Source: Salipaludibacillus keqinensis (GTDB taxonomy: Bacteria > Bacillota > Bacilli > Bacillales > Salisediminibacteriaceae). Taken from it: a stretch of 64,000 bases of DNA. This document shows positions 17,166 to 27,382 of the stretch, one piece after another (positions within the stretch are counted from its first letter, which is position 1; each line of letters begins with the position of its first letter). Position numbers and translations under genes: made by a program. The notes beneath the pieces were generated by a model, which was not told the origin of the DNA, ran no database searches, and worked only from the letters and a program-made list of their open reading frames with translations. The DNA lies in assembly GCF_003226325.1 (NCBI RefSeq), contig NZ_PDOD01000005.1, positions 186,001-250,000 of the forward strand, given 5' to 3'.

Positions 17166-17272
17166 TCTTATCGTGAGAGATGGAGGGAAAGGCCCGTTGA
17201 TATCTCAGCAACCAGCCCGATCAGGGTCAGGTGCTAATTCCTGCAGGCAATGCTGCTTGTAAAGATAAGGAG
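17166..17272 (+). promoter_or_regulatory. SAM riboswitch (S-box)
   Basis: The conserved S-box features are present in order: CTTATCGTGAGAGATGGAGG, GGCCCGTTGAT, CAGCAACC, GATCAGGGTCAGGTGCTAATT and the closing AAAGATAAGG, which pairs with the 5' arm CTTATC. When SAM is abundant, this leader favours the following terminator and shuts off the met genes. Confidence 0.95.
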
Positions 17273-17295
17273 GAGACTCGTACACATTCGATTAC

Positions 17296-17327
17296 ACCTT
17301 CTTCTTATTTTAAGAGGAAGGTTTTTT
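17296..17327 (+). terminator. Riboswitch-controlled terminator
   Basis: ACCTTCTTCTTA (17296-17307) pairs with TAAGAGGAAGGT (17311-17322), followed by a run of six T. It lies between the S-box and metI. Confidence 0.88.
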
Positions 17328-17372
17328 GTTTTTCATCGACATGATCAGTTTAAACTGGAAGGGGTAGGACAA

Positions 17373-18500
17373 ATGAGTAAATACAGTCAGGAGCTGGAAA
17401 CAAAGCTCGTTCAAATAGGAAATCGAAGTGATTCGACCACAGGAGCAGTAAGTGCTCCGATTTATTGTTCCACAGCTTATCGTCATGAGGGAATCGGTCA
17501 GTCTACGGGATTTGATTATTCTAGGACAGGCAATCCCACTCGGCAACTGTTGGAAGAGGCGATTGCTGATCTAGAAGGGGGAGATAGAGGGTTTGCCTGT
17601 TCATCGGGGATGGCTGCGATTCAAGTGGTTCTCTCTTTATTTCAGAGTGGCGATGAAATTTTATCCTCCAATGATTTATATGGGGGCACATACCGACTGT
17701 TTGAAGAAGGTTGGCGAAGGTGGGGGCTGTCATTTCAATATGGAGACGCCCGTGACTTGCAATTTTTCAAGAATAAGATCACAGAGAAAACAAAAGCTTT
17801 GTATATTGAAACACCGACAAATCCGTTGATGCACGAAGCAGATCTGCAAGCATTCAGCCAATTAGCTAAAGAACATAACCTTTTATTGATCGTAGATAAT
17901 ACCTTTTACACCCCTTTATTGCAACGACCTATTTTAGAGGGGGCAGACATTGTCATTCACAGCGCATCCAAATACTTATCAGGACATAACGATGTCATTG
18001 CTGGACTCGTCGTGTCGAAAGGAGAAGAGCTGTCTGAGCGACTGTTTTACTTTTTCAATAGCATTGGACCTGTCTTGTCTCCAATAGATTCTTGGCTTGT
18101 GATGCGAGGAATGAAAACATTGACCCTTCGCATGGAGAAACACCAGCAAAATGCTTTGAAGATCGCAGAGTTTTTACAGGATCATCCTGCGATTTTGGAA
18201 GTCATTTATCCAGGTAGGGGAGGGATGCTGGCTTTTCGAGTGAAAGACGAAGATTGGGTGAATCCTTTCTTGCAAAATCTGAAACTGGTTACATTCGCGG
18301 AAAGTTTAGGAGGGGTTGAAAGTTTAATGACCTATCCAGCTACTCAAACGCATGCCGATGTGCCTGAAGACGTTCGAAATGCTCTAGGAGTTTGCAATCG
18401 TCTACTCCGTTTCTCAGTAGGGATCGAATCAGCAGATGACCTAATTGAAGATATAGAACAGGCATTAAATCAAGTAGCGCAGTTGAATGGAGGCAAATAA
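17373..18500 (+). CDS. metI: Cystathionine gamma-synthase / O-acetylhomoserine thiolyase
   Basis: This 375-residue PLP enzyme makes cystathionine (or homocysteine) from acylated homoserine. FDYSRTGNPTRQLLEEAIAD, the SSGMAA loop and the PLP lysine in HSASKYLSGHND are present. Its short YPGRGGMLAFRV region matches B. subtilis MetI rather than MetC. A longer frame starts at 17250 inside the riboswitch, but the ATG at 17373 has GGAAGGGG upstream and matches family starts. Its stop overlaps the metC ATG by one base (TAATG). Confidence 0.94.
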   Translation: MSKYSQELETKLVQIGNRSDSTTGAVSAPIYCSTAYRHEGIGQSTGFDYSRTGNPTRQLLEEAIADLEGGDRGFACSSGMAAIQVVLSLFQSGDEILSSNDLYGGTYRLFEEGWRRWGLSFQYGDARDLQFFKNKITEKTKALYIETPTNPLMHEADLQAFSQLAKEHNLLLIVDNTFYTPLLQRPILEGADIVIHSASKYLSGHNDVIAGLVVSKGEELSERLFYFFNSIGPVLSPIDSWLVMRGMKTLTLRMEKHQQNALKIAEFLQDHPAILEVIYPGRGGMLAFRVKDEDWVNPFLQNLKLVTFAESLGGVESLMTYPATQTHADVPEDVRNALGVCNRLLRFSVGIESADDLIEDIEQALNQVAQLNGGK

Positions 18501-19654
18501 TGAGCGATCAGTTCAGTATCCAAACAAGATTATTGCACCACAAAAATAAAACCGATGCCACGACAGGAGCGGTGAGTGTTCCCATTCAGCCGGCGTCGAC
18601 GTTTCATCAGAAAGGGTTAGACAATTTTGGTGATTACGATTACGCAAGATCTGGCAATCCCACAAGAAAAGCATTGGAAGATACGATTGCTGAACTTGAA
18701 AATGGTACAGATGGATTTGCATTTGCATCTGGTATGGCGGCGATTTCCACTACGTTTATGATGCTTGGAACGGGAGATCACCTCGTTATCACTGATGATG
18801 TTTACGGAGGAACATTTCGTTTTACAACTGAAGTACTTACTCGTCATGGGATTGATCATACATTTGTAGATATGACTAACGTAGAAGAAGTAAAACAAGC
18901 GATCAAGCCAGAAACGAAGATGATTCATATGGAGACCCCGTCGAATCCAACGATGAAGATTACACCGATCCGGGAGATTGTTCAATTAGCTAAGGACTAC
19001 GATTGTCTGACTGTGCTTGATAATACGTTTATGACACCTGTCTTACAGCGTCCACTTGATTTAGGTGTGGACGTGGTCGTGCATAGTGCCACGAAATTTA
19101 TCGGAGGACACAGCGATGTGGTAGCTGGACTTGCGGTGGTAAAAGAGGCTGATTTAGCTGCGAGCATGAAGTTTTTACAAAACAGCTTTGGGGCAATTCT
19201 CGGACCAAATGACTGCTGGCTCATCATGCGCGGGATGAAAACAATGCATACAAGAATGAACGCTTCATCTGACTCTGCAGAGAAGATTGCTCAATGGTTG
19301 ACCGGTCATCCGGCGGTTAAGGAAGTCTACTATCCTGGATTAAAAAATCATCCCGGTTACGAACTGAATCGGTCACAGTCGGATGGTGCAGGAGCGGTTC
19401 TCTCATTTGAACTCGCTGATCGGGCCGCAGTTAAAAAAGTGGTAGAAGCCGTGGAAATCCCTGTTTTTGCGGTTAGTCTCGGGGCAGTGGAGTCTATTCT
19501 CTCCTATCCGGCGAAAATGTCCCACGAGGCTATGCCGCCTCATGAACGGGCGAAAAGAGGTATTACGGACGGATTATTAAGACTTTCCGTCGGACTGGAA
19601 AATGTAGAAGACTTAATCGGTGATTTTAAACAAGCGTTTAATAGAATTGGATAA
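18500..19654 (+). CDS. metC: Cystathionine beta-lyase
   Basis: This 384-residue PLP enzyme cleaves cystathionine to homocysteine, ammonia and pyruvate. It shows FGDYDYARSGNPTRKALED, FASGMAAI and the PLP lysine in HSATKFIGGHSDVVAG, and it retains the longer YPGLKNHPGYELNRSQ loop that MetI lacks. Translation is coupled to metI, and yitJ follows after 21 bases. Confidence 0.94.
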   Translation: MSDQFSIQTRLLHHKNKTDATTGAVSVPIQPASTFHQKGLDNFGDYDYARSGNPTRKALEDTIAELENGTDGFAFASGMAAISTTFMMLGTGDHLVITDDVYGGTFRFTTEVLTRHGIDHTFVDMTNVEEVKQAIKPETKMIHMETPSNPTMKITPIREIVQLAKDYDCLTVLDNTFMTPVLQRPLDLGVDVVVHSATKFIGGHSDVVAGLAVVKEADLAASMKFLQNSFGAILGPNDCWLIMRGMKTMHTRMNASSDSAEKIAQWLTGHPAVKEVYYPGLKNHPGYELNRSQSDGAGAVLSFELADRAAVKKVVEAVEIPVFAVSLGAVESILSYPAKMSHEAMPPHERAKRGITDGLLRLSVGLENVEDLIGDFKQAFNRIG

Positions 19655-19675
19655 TAATGGAAGGAGAGTACTGTC

Positions 19676-21529
19676 ATGAGCTTTAAACAAGAAATTCAAG
19701 AAGGCATTCTCATCGGTGACGGAGCCATGGGTACCCTGCTTTATCAAAAAGGCATAGATGGATGTTTTGAAGAGTTAAACGTCACAGATCCTGAACAAGT
19801 TCGTCGGGTGCATAAGCAATATATTGAAGCGGGTGCCGACATCATTCAAACGAATACGTATGCGGCAAACTCTTTGAAACTGAGTCGCTACCATCTCGAA
19901 GACCGTGTACAAGAATTGAATACTAGCGCAGTGAAATTAGCGAAACAGGCAGCTGGTGACGATGCGTATGTTTTCGCTACGATCGGTGGAGTTGGCAGCA
20001 TTCTTCACAAAGAGTTTGATTTGGCAGATATTAAAGATAGTTTAATTGAACAGGCCGATGTCCTGCTGAAAACGGAAGTGGACGGATTTTTGCTGGAAAC
20101 TTTCTATGACGTGGAAGAACTGACTCAGATGGTGCGTTATTTACGCTCCAAGACGACAAAGCCTATTATTGCTCAGGTGACACTAGGAGACATTGGCGTT
20201 CTGCAAGGAGGAATGTCGTTAGCCGAAGCTCTGAAGCTTCTTGAATCTGAAGGAGCAGATGTAGTCGGCTTGAATTGTCGAATGGGCCCTTATCATATGC
20301 TTAGGTCGTTAGAAGAGGTCCCGTTGTTAGAAAAGGCCACTCTTTGTGTTTATCCGAATGCCAGCTTACCCAATGTACGTGATGGACGGTTCTTTTACCA
20401 GTCAAACCCAACTTACTTCGGTGATATGACTGAGTCATTGGTGAGTCAAGGGGTTCATCTCATCGGTGGGTGCTGTGGCACTACACCTGAACACGTGAAG
20501 GCGATTCGAGAAGCCGTTGATAAGAATAACTTAATCCCTATAACGGAAAAAGAAGTGAAAGAAAAGGGAACTCCTTCTGTCGTCGTGAACACACCGAATG
20601 TACAAGATAGCCTTCCTGGCTTCACTAAGAAGAGACGATCGGTCATTGTGGAACTAGACCCTCCGAAAGCTCTGTCACATGCTCCTGAATTCATGAAAGG
20701 AGCGGAAGCATTAAAAAATGCTGGAGTAGATGCCGTTACGTTGGCAGATAATTCATTAGCATCAGCACGCATTGATAACTTGTCTCTTGGATCTTTAATT
20801 AAACAGCAAGTAGGGGCAAGACCGCTTCTTCATGTGGCTTGTCGCGACAGAAACATGATTGGCTTGCAATCTCATTTGCTCGGACTTCATACCCTTGGCA
20901 TTCATGATGTGCTAGCAATCACAGGGGACCCAGCTAAGGTTGGTGATTTTCCTGGAGCAAGTTCCGTGTTTGACATGGCTTCCATGGACTTGATTCGCCT
21001 AATGAAGCAGCTCAATGAAGGAATCTCATTTTCAGGGAAAGACTTAGGCGCGAAGACCTCATTTACTGTGGCTGCAGCCTTTAACGCCAATGCTAGACGG
21101 TTGGACCGGGAAGTCATGCGTCTGGAGAAAAAGGTAGAGGCTGGGGCAGACTACTTTATGAGTCAGCCCGTTTACAGTGAAGAGAGATTTGAAGAAATAT
21201 ATGAGGCGACAAAACATCTTCCAGTTCCTGTATATGTAGGAATCATGCCTCTTGTAAGCAGTCGGAACGCGGAGTTTCTGCACCATGAAGTACCAGGTAT
21301 TTCTTTGACTGAAGAGGTACGTCAAACGATGGCGAAGCATCACGGTGATAGAGAAGCTAGCCAACGTGAAGGGTTAGCCTTAGCGAGAAGCCTAGCAGAT
21401 GCGGCAATGGAACACTTCCCTGGAATCTACTTAATTACCCCATTTTTACGTTATGGCATGACAGTAGAACTTACAAAACACATTATCACAATGGATAAAA
21501 ATATTACTGCACAGTCATCGTTTAGGTGA
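19676..21529 (+). CDS. yitJ: Homocysteine S-methyltransferase / methylenetetrahydrofolate reductase fusion
   Basis: This 617-residue bifunctional protein matches B. subtilis YitJ. Residues 1-285 are a zinc-dependent homocysteine methyltransferase with Cys201 (GLNCRMGP) and Cys266-Cys267 (GGCCGTTPEH). Residues about 315-600 are a MetF-type flavin reductase (VIVELDPPKAL, HVACRDRN, DVLAITGDPAKVGDFPGA, YFMSQPVY). The reductase supplies methyltetrahydrofolate to MetH, encoded next. GGAGAG lies before the ATG. Confidence 0.93.
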   Translation: MSFKQEIQEGILIGDGAMGTLLYQKGIDGCFEELNVTDPEQVRRVHKQYIEAGADIIQTNTYAANSLKLSRYHLEDRVQELNTSAVKLAKQAAGDDAYVFATIGGVGSILHKEFDLADIKDSLIEQADVLLKTEVDGFLLETFYDVEELTQMVRYLRSKTTKPIIAQVTLGDIGVLQGGMSLAEALKLLESEGADVVGLNCRMGPYHMLRSLEEVPLLEKATLCVYPNASLPNVRDGRFFYQSNPTYFGDMTESLVSQGVHLIGGCCGTTPEHVKAIREAVDKNNLIPITEKEVKEKGTPSVVVNTPNVQDSLPGFTKKRRSVIVELDPPKALSHAPEFMKGAEALKNAGVDAVTLADNSLASARIDNLSLGSLIKQQVGARPLLHVACRDRNMIGLQSHLLGLHTLGIHDVLAITGDPAKVGDFPGASSVFDMASMDLIRLMKQLNEGISFSGKDLGAKTSFTVAAAFNANARRLDREVMRLEKKVEAGADYFMSQPVYSEERFEEIYEATKHLPVPVYVGIMPLVSSRNAEFLHHEVPGISLTEEVRQTMAKHHGDREASQREGLALARSLADAAMEHFPGIYLITPFLRYGMTVELTKHIITMDKNITAQSSFR

Positions 21530-21568
21530 ACGCAGATCAACAAGCTGTAGAAAGAAAGGACGGTCAAC

Positions 21569-24500
21569 ATGGGAAAGTCACCTTTTGAACAAGCATTAAA
21601 AGAAAGAATCCTCGTCTTGGATGGAGCAATGGGAACAATGCTGCAAAATGCCGATTTAACAGCTGAGGATTTTGGCGGTGAAGCTTACGAAGGCTGTAAT
21701 GAATATTTGAACCTCGTCTCTCCGCATGTGATCGAGAAGATTTACCGAGAGTATTTAGAAGCGGGTGCAGATATTATCGAGACGAATACCTTTGGAGCGA
21801 CGAATATCGTATTAGCCGATTATGATTTGCAGCATCTGGCTTATGAGACGAATAAAAGCTCAGCCCAATTAGCTGTAACGGAAGCTCGTAAATTCTCTAC
21901 TGAGGAGAAACCACGCTTTGTTGCAGGAGCCATGGGACCAACTACGAAATCGTTGTCTGTTACAGGCGGAACAACATTCGAGGAGCTGACAGCCTCCTAT
22001 CGCGAGCAAGTAGAGGGTCTTCTTGATGGAGGCGTCGATCTTCTGCTCCTTGAAACGAGTCAAGATATGAGAAACGTAAAAGCTGCCTATGTTGCAATTG
22101 AACAGGTAACAAGCGAGAGAGATGTCCATGTTCCTTTAATTATTTCGGGTACCATCGAACCAATGGGGACGACGTTAGCCGGTCAGAACATCGAAGCTTT
22201 TTATATTTCCCTCGAGCACATGAAGCCAACGGTGGTAGGGCTAAACTGTGCAACAGGCCCTGAATTTATGCAAGATCATCTTCGCTCCTTGTCGGACTTA
22301 TCGACGACCTATGTTCATTGTTATCCAAACGCTGGTCTCCCAGACGAAGAAGGTCACTATCACGAGTCTCCGCAGTCATTAGCTGCAAAGCTAAAAGGTT
22401 TCGCTGAAAAAGGCTGGCTTAATATTGTAGGAGGGTGTTGCGGCACAACCCCTGAACATATTCGTGTCATGTCGGACACATTGGCAGGGTACGAGCCGCG
22501 CAAACCGGTTCATAATCATCCCCATACGGTATCAGGAATTGAGCCGTTAGTGTATGACGACTCTATGCGACCTCTGTTAGTAGGTGAACGAACGAATGTT
22601 ATTGGATCGAGGAAATTCAAGCGTCTGATTGCCGAAGAAAAGTTTGAAGAGGCGTCTGAAATTGCTCGTGCTCAAGTGAAACGTGGAGCTCACGTGATCG
22701 ATGTGTGCCTAGCAGACCCTGACCGCGAAGAAATGGAAGATATGGAACAATTTTTAGGGCACGTCATTAACAAAGTCAAAGTCCCGCTCATGATTGACTC
22801 AACCGATGAAGCAGTCATTGAACAGGCGTTAACTTATTCTCAAGGCAAAGCGATTATTAATTCCATTAATTTAGAGGACGGCGAAGAAAGGTTCGAGGCG
22901 GTCGCACCGCTTATCAGACGATTCGGCGCCGCAGTCGTTGTAGGTACGATTGATGAAGAAGGGATGGCTGTTTCTGCTGAACGAAAGTTGGAAGTAGCGA
23001 AAAGGTCTTACGATTTACTCGTGAATAAGTACGGCATTCCAGGTCAGGACTTGATTTTTGACCCGTTAGTATTTCCGGTAGGAACTGGGGATGAGCAATA
23101 TATCGGTTCCGCTGAAGCGACCGTGGAAGGGATCCGGCTCATTAAACAGGAACTGCCAGAATGTTTAACGGTGCTTGGCGTCAGCAACGTCTCGTTCGGC
23201 TTGCCCCCTTTAGGTAGAGAAGTGCTGAATGCAGCGTATATGTATCACTGCACAAAAGCAGGACTTGATTACGCCATCGTTAATACGGAAAAACTGGAGA
23301 GATATGGCTCTATCTCAGACGAAGAAAAAAAGCTGGCAGATGAACTGCTTTTTAATACAAATGATGAAACGCTGGCTACATTTACAGCCTTTTACCGAGA
23401 AAAGAAACCAGAAAAGAAAATTGAAGCTTCCACGATGAGCTTGGAAGAACGACTCGCCAGCTATATAGTTGAAGGTACGAAAGAAGGACTTTTCAAAGAT
23501 TTAGATGAAGCGCTAAACAAATACGATACACCCCTTGAAATTATCAACGGCCCGTTAATGGACGGCATGGATGAGGTCGGCAAGTTGTTCAATAACAATG
23601 AATTGATTGTGGCTGAAGTGCTGCAAAGTGCCGAAGCTATGAAGGCGTCTGTGGCACACTTGGAGCCTCATATGGAGAAAAAAGAAGACGATCGAGGGAA
23701 AGGAAAAATTCTCCTCGCCACAGTAAAAGGCGACGTCCACGATATTGGAAAAAACTTAGTGGAGATCATTTTGAAAAACAATGGGTTTCAAATTGTCAAT
23801 TTAGGAATTAAAGTGACAGCCAATGAATTAATCGAAGCTGTCGAGCGAGAAGATCCTGATGCCATTGGTCTGTCTGGTTTATTAGTGAAGTCTACTCAGC
23901 AAATGGTTTTGACAGCGAATGATTTACGAGAACGGGGGATTTCTATCCCGATCCTAGTTGGTGGAGCAGCGCTAACTCGCCGTTTTACGGAAAACAAAAT
24001 CTCTAAAGAATATGAGGGACTCGTGCTGTACGCAAAAGATGCCATGAACGGCCTTGACCTTGCCAATAAACTGGCTAGGCCGAACGATCGCGAACAGTTG
24101 ATCATCGCTCATCAAGAAAAACAGAAGCAACTACGAGAGGCTGAAGCAAACGGTGATGGAAAAGGTGGAGGTGGGCAAACAGCCACGGCTACTCTTGAGT
24201 TGCCTCGATCCCATGTAGCGAAGGATGCACCGCTGTTTCAACCTGAGGACTACAACCAACATGTGTTGAAAAATTATCGATTATCTCATCTTCATCCGTA
24301 TGTAAACATGCAAACATTACTTGGCCAACATTTAGGCATCCAAGGAAATATTGAGCGTAATTTACAACGAGGGGATGAAAAAACATTGGAACTTCTTGAG
24401 AAAGCTAACGATCTCATTGCCCGTGCGGAAAAAGATGGATCCCTAAGCGCGGATGGCATGTATCAGTTTTTCCCAGCCCAATCCGACGGGAACGACGTAA

Positions 24501-25027
24501 TTATCTATGACCCTAAAGACCATAGCCGTGTGTTGGAGCGATTCAGTTTTCCTCGTCAGACAAAAGAGCCGTACCTTTGTTTAGCGGACTTCTTACGATC
24601 TGTCGACAGTGGTGACATGGATCACGTCGGATTTCTCACGGTCACTGCAGGAAAAGGGATACGGAAATTAGCTGAGGAAGCAAAAGAAGCTGGTGAATAC
24701 CTAGATAGTCATTTAATCCAGGCTGTCGCTTTGGAAGTAGCAGAAGCATTTGCCGAACGTGTTCATCAGCTAATGCGAGACAAGTGGGGTTTTCCTGATT
24801 CACCTGATTTCACTATGCGAGAACGATTCTCTGCTAGATATCAAGGTGTACGAGTCTCATTTGGCTACCCTGCCTGCCCTAACCTAGAAGACCAGGCAAA
24901 GCTATTCGGTCTGATTGATCCAAGCCAAATCGGCGTTCAATTAACGGATGAATACATGATGGAACCAGAAGCAAGCGTCTCCGCCATGGTATTCGCCCAC
25001 CCTGAAGGACGATATTTCAGTGTGTAA
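21569..25027 (+). CDS. metH: Cobalamin-dependent methionine synthase
   Basis: This 1152-residue enzyme transfers methyl from methyltetrahydrofolate through cobalamin to homocysteine. The zinc domain has Cys227 and Cys290-Cys291. A folate domain follows (GERTNVIGSRKF near 350). The cobalamin domain has the DxHxxG motif at Asp722-His724-Gly727, His724 being the axial ligand. The C-terminal activation domain binds SAM (YFSARYQGVRVSFGYPACP is typical, near 1090). All four modules are complete, so it is a full-length MetH. It is last in the S-box operon. Confidence 0.95.
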   Translation: MGKSPFEQALKERILVLDGAMGTMLQNADLTAEDFGGEAYEGCNEYLNLVSPHVIEKIYREYLEAGADIIETNTFGATNIVLADYDLQHLAYETNKSSAQLAVTEARKFSTEEKPRFVAGAMGPTTKSLSVTGGTTFEELTASYREQVEGLLDGGVDLLLLETSQDMRNVKAAYVAIEQVTSERDVHVPLIISGTIEPMGTTLAGQNIEAFYISLEHMKPTVVGLNCATGPEFMQDHLRSLSDLSTTYVHCYPNAGLPDEEGHYHESPQSLAAKLKGFAEKGWLNIVGGCCGTTPEHIRVMSDTLAGYEPRKPVHNHPHTVSGIEPLVYDDSMRPLLVGERTNVIGSRKFKRLIAEEKFEEASEIARAQVKRGAHVIDVCLADPDREEMEDMEQFLGHVINKVKVPLMIDSTDEAVIEQALTYSQGKAIINSINLEDGEERFEAVAPLIRRFGAAVVVGTIDEEGMAVSAERKLEVAKRSYDLLVNKYGIPGQDLIFDPLVFPVGTGDEQYIGSAEATVEGIRLIKQELPECLTVLGVSNVSFGLPPLGREVLNAAYMYHCTKAGLDYAIVNTEKLERYGSISDEEKKLADELLFNTNDETLATFTAFYREKKPEKKIEASTMSLEERLASYIVEGTKEGLFKDLDEALNKYDTPLEIINGPLMDGMDEVGKLFNNNELIVAEVLQSAEAMKASVAHLEPHMEKKEDDRGKGKILLATVKGDVHDIGKNLVEIILKNNGFQIVNLGIKVTANELIEAVEREDPDAIGLSGLLVKSTQQMVLTANDLRERGISIPILVGGAALTRRFTENKISKEYEGLVLYAKDAMNGLDLANKLARPNDREQLIIAHQEKQKQLREAEANGDGKGGGGQTATATLELPRSHVAKDAPLFQPEDYNQHVLKNYRLSHLHPYVNMQTLLGQHLGIQGNIERNLQRGDEKTLELLEKANDLIARAEKDGSLSADGMYQFFPAQSDGNDVIIYDPKDHSRVLERFSFPRQTKEPYLCLADFLRSVDSGDMDHVGFLTVTAGKGIRKLAEEAKEAGEYLDSHLIQAVALEVAEAFAERVHQLMRDKWGFPDSPDFTMRERFSARYQGVRVSFGYPACPNLEDQAKLFGLIDPSQIGVQLTDEYMMEPEASVSAMVFAHPEGRYFSV

Positions 25028-25045
25028 TTCTTATTGCTGATGATG

Positions 25046-25080
25046 AGCCCGTGCTAGCTGCAAAGCGAGCGCGGGCTTTT
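25046..25080 (+). terminator. Terminator of the methionine operon
   Basis: AGCCCGTGCT (25046-25055) pairs with AGCGCGGGCT (25068-25077), with one G-T pair, followed by TTTTGTG, 19 bases after the metH stop. Confidence 0.75.
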
Positions 25081-25091
25081 GTGCGCAGGGT

Positions 25092-25292
25092 CAGGACGGG
25101 TCATGCTAAGCAGGTGCTACCGGCGCAGCACCCACGTAGCATGACCTAACGGATCAGGACGAAAATGGGAGGAATCAACAGGAAATGAAAGGTTGCAGGA
25201 TGGGTCATGCTAGGTAGGTGCTACCGGCGCAGCACCCACGTAGCATGACGCCATGAATCAGGACGTAAACGGGAGGAATCAGCCGAAAACAA
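25092..25292. repeat. Two 104-bp tandem units, each with a 46-bp palindrome
   Basis: The palindrome GTCATGCTA...TAGCATGAC occurs at 25100-25145 and 25204-25249, exactly 104 bp apart; the flanks (CAGGAC/TGGGTCATG before and ATCAGGACG...GGGAGGAATCA after) repeat with the same offset. The inner arms GGTGCT and AGCACC surround ACCGGCGC. The hairpins have no T run and lie past the met terminator. A degenerate piece is at 730-752. Confidence 0.85.
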
Positions 25293-25323
25293 TAGCTCAT
25301 TAGAATAAGCTATTACTCCCACC

Positions 25324-26178
25324 TTACCCAACCACCAATTTGACCCTATTGCCAGACGGATCTACAGTAAAAAAATAATCTTCTATTTGCTCAACTACAG
25401 CACCTAGCTTCTTCAATCGATCAAGGACTATTTGTCTTTTTTTCAAGCTTGGGTACACCACTTCAAACCAATGAATTCCTGTGCTGTTTTTTGCAGGAGG
25501 CAAGGCGTCTGTGCCGGCCCAAGTGTTTAGGCCGATGTGATGATGATAGCTGTTGGTTGAAATAAACAAGGCTTGGTTGCCAAAGCGACTAACCACATCG
25601 AATCCAAGGCCATCGCAGTAAAAGATTTGTGAATCATTTAAATTGGCTACCTGTATATGAATATGACCCATGACAGTTTGTGGAGAGATTCCAGTCCATT
25701 CATGTCCTTTTGCTTCAGCGAGAATTCCATCACCGTCAAGTGGATCCACGGACATTTTAACGTGCCCATCTTCCCACTCCCATTCACTCGGAGGCCGATC
25801 TGTATAAATTTCAATTCCATTATTGTCAGGATCGGATAGATAAACGGCCTCACTTACGAGATGATCAGACGCTCCTTGCAAAGGGTATCGTTGATCAATT
25901 AGATGCTGTAATAACTTGCCTAGTTCCGTTCTGTTTGGAAGGAGCAAGGCAAAGTGGTACAAACCGGTTGTGCGAGGCTGTTTCTCGCTGACGTAATCAG
26001 GCATTTCTAAACGAATTAAGGGTGTCGATCCGTTCGCAGAGAGAACAGCATATTGATCTGTTTGTTCAAGGATTTGCAACCCTAGTGATTCATGATAAAA
26101 GGAAATGGATCGTTCAATATTTTTTACGAGTAAAGAGACTTCTCGAATGTATGTTGCAGGTTGATCATGAAAAGACAT
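25324..26178 (-). CDS. CatE-like two-domain VOC dioxygenase
   Basis: This 284-residue protein has two vicinal-oxygen-chelate modules, like CatE (YfiE) catechol 2,3-dioxygenase. Module 1 starts YIREVSLLVKNIERSISFYH and ends NNGIEIYTDRPPSEW; module 2 starts MGHIHIQVANLNDSQIFYC, with HHHIGLNTWAG in the middle. The histidines in GHIHI and HHHIG could bind metal, while the usual C-terminal Glu appears as Lys (NRVKLVV), so the metal site should be checked. Substrate is unknown. It is a single gene divergent from ppaC. Confidence 0.8.
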   Translation of the reverse strand: MSFHDQPATYIREVSLLVKNIERSISFYHESLGLQILEQTDQYAVLSANGSTPLIRLEMPDYVSEKQPRTTGLYHFALLLPNRTELGKLLQHLIDQRYPLQGASDHLVSEAVYLSDPDNNGIEIYTDRPPSEWEWEDGHVKMSVDPLDGDGILAEAKGHEWTGISPQTVMGHIHIQVANLNDSQIFYCDGLGFDVVSRFGNQALFISTNSYHHHIGLNTWAGTDALPPAKNSTGIHWFEVVYPSLKKRQIVLDRLKKLGAVVEQIEDYFFTVDPSGNRVKLVVG

Positions 26179-26342
26179 GAAAAATACCTCCTTGAAACAA
26201 TTTTTTAATTACTTACTTAAAGTGAGTATAATTCTTTTTTTCATTTGTAGCAACAACCAATCATGTCTTGCCGTTGGCAGGCACCCTTTTTACATGATAA
26301 AATAAGTCGTATTGAACTGATTAATTAGAGGAGTGTCGGAGG

Positions 26343-27275
26343 ATGAGTAACGATAAAGTGTTGATTTTTGGACATCAAAACCCGGATACAGATACGATTT
26401 GCTCAGCATTAGTGTATGCTGATTTAAAAAAAGAACTAGGTATGAACGTCGAGCCAGTTCGACTTGGAGAAGTTGGTGCAGAAACGCAATTTGCCCTTGA
26501 TTATTTTGGTGTAGATGCCCCACGTCAAGTTGATACAGTGGCTAATGAAGTAGAACAAGTCATCTTAGTTGACCATAATGAAAGACAGCAAAGCGTGAAG
26601 GATCTTGATCAAGTAAAGGTTCTTGAAGTTATTGACCATCACCGCATTGCCAACTTCGAGACAGAAGGCCCCCTTTATTACCGAGCGGAACCTGTAGGAT
26701 GTACAGCGACCATTTTGAACAAGCTTTACAAAGAGCATGGTGTAACGATTAAGAAAGAAATCGCTGGATTAATGGTGTCTGCCATCATATCCGATTCATT
26801 ATTATTTAAATCACCGACGTGCACGGATGAAGACGTTGCAGCTGCAAAAGAACTAGCAGGAACGGCCGGCTTAAATATGGACGAGTACGGCTTAGAAATG
26901 CTTAAAGCAGGAGCCGATATGAGTGGAAAAACAGTGGAGCAACTCATCTCATTAGATGCTAAAGAGTTCACGATGGGGGAGCACAAGGTAGAAGTGGCTC
27001 AAGTAAACGTCGTCGATACAAATGATGTTCTCGATCGCAAAACAGATGTGGAAGAAGCGATGAAAAAAGTTATTTCTGATAAAGGACTAAGTATGTTTGT
27101 TTTAGTTATCACAGACATTTTAGCAAACGATTCAGTAGTTGTTGCCGCTGGAGATCAGACTGACGCTGTTGAGAAAGCGTTCAATGTAAAGTTAGATGAC
27201 AACCAAGCGACACTAGAAGGCGTCGTGTCTCGGAAAAAGCAAATCGTCCCTCAATTAACGAGCGCATTATCTTAA
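26343..27275 (+). CDS. ppaC: Manganese-dependent inorganic pyrophosphatase
   Basis: This 310-residue family II pyrophosphatase hydrolyses PPi to phosphate and drives biosynthetic reactions. It shows the DHH-superfamily ligands in FGHQNPDTD (9-17), ILVDHNE (about 74-80) and [10 protein letters not shown] (about 96-105), and the C-terminal substrate motif [15 protein letters not shown] lies 3 bases before the ATG, so spacing is short. It stands alone and is followed by a terminator. Confidence 0.95.
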   Translation: MSNDKVLIFGHQNPDTDTICSALVYADLKKELGMNVEPVRLGEVGAETQFALDYFGVDAPRQVDTVANEVEQVILVDHNERQQSVKDLDQVKVLEVIDHHRIANFETEGPLYYRAEPVGCTATILNKLYKEHGVTIKKEIAGLMVSAIISDSLLFKSPTCTDEDVAAAKELAGTAGLNMDEYGLEMLKAGADMSGKTVEQLISLDAKEFTMGEHKVEVAQVNVVDTNDVLDRKTDVEEAMKKVISDKGLSMFVLVITDILANDSVVVAAGDQTDAVEKAFNVKLDDNQATLEGVVSRKKQIVPQLTSALS

Positions 27276-27284
27276 TAGATGAAA

Positions 27285-27320
27285 AAACAAGGTGGACATA
27301 GTCTATCTTGTTTTTTTGTT
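27285..27320 (+). terminator. Terminator of ppaC
   Basis: AAACAAGGTGGAC (27285-27297) pairs with GTCTATCTTGTTT (27301-27313) with two G-T pairs, followed by a T run. Confidence 0.8.
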
Positions 27321-27382
27321 CCCGAAAGAAGGGGCTTCCTATCGAAAGTGTCGAATATGTTATTGAAGGAGTGGATGTAGAG

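Noticed and set aside
17250-17372. Extended N-terminus of metI
   Set aside because: It would translate the S-box and its terminator; the ATG at 17373 matches family starts.
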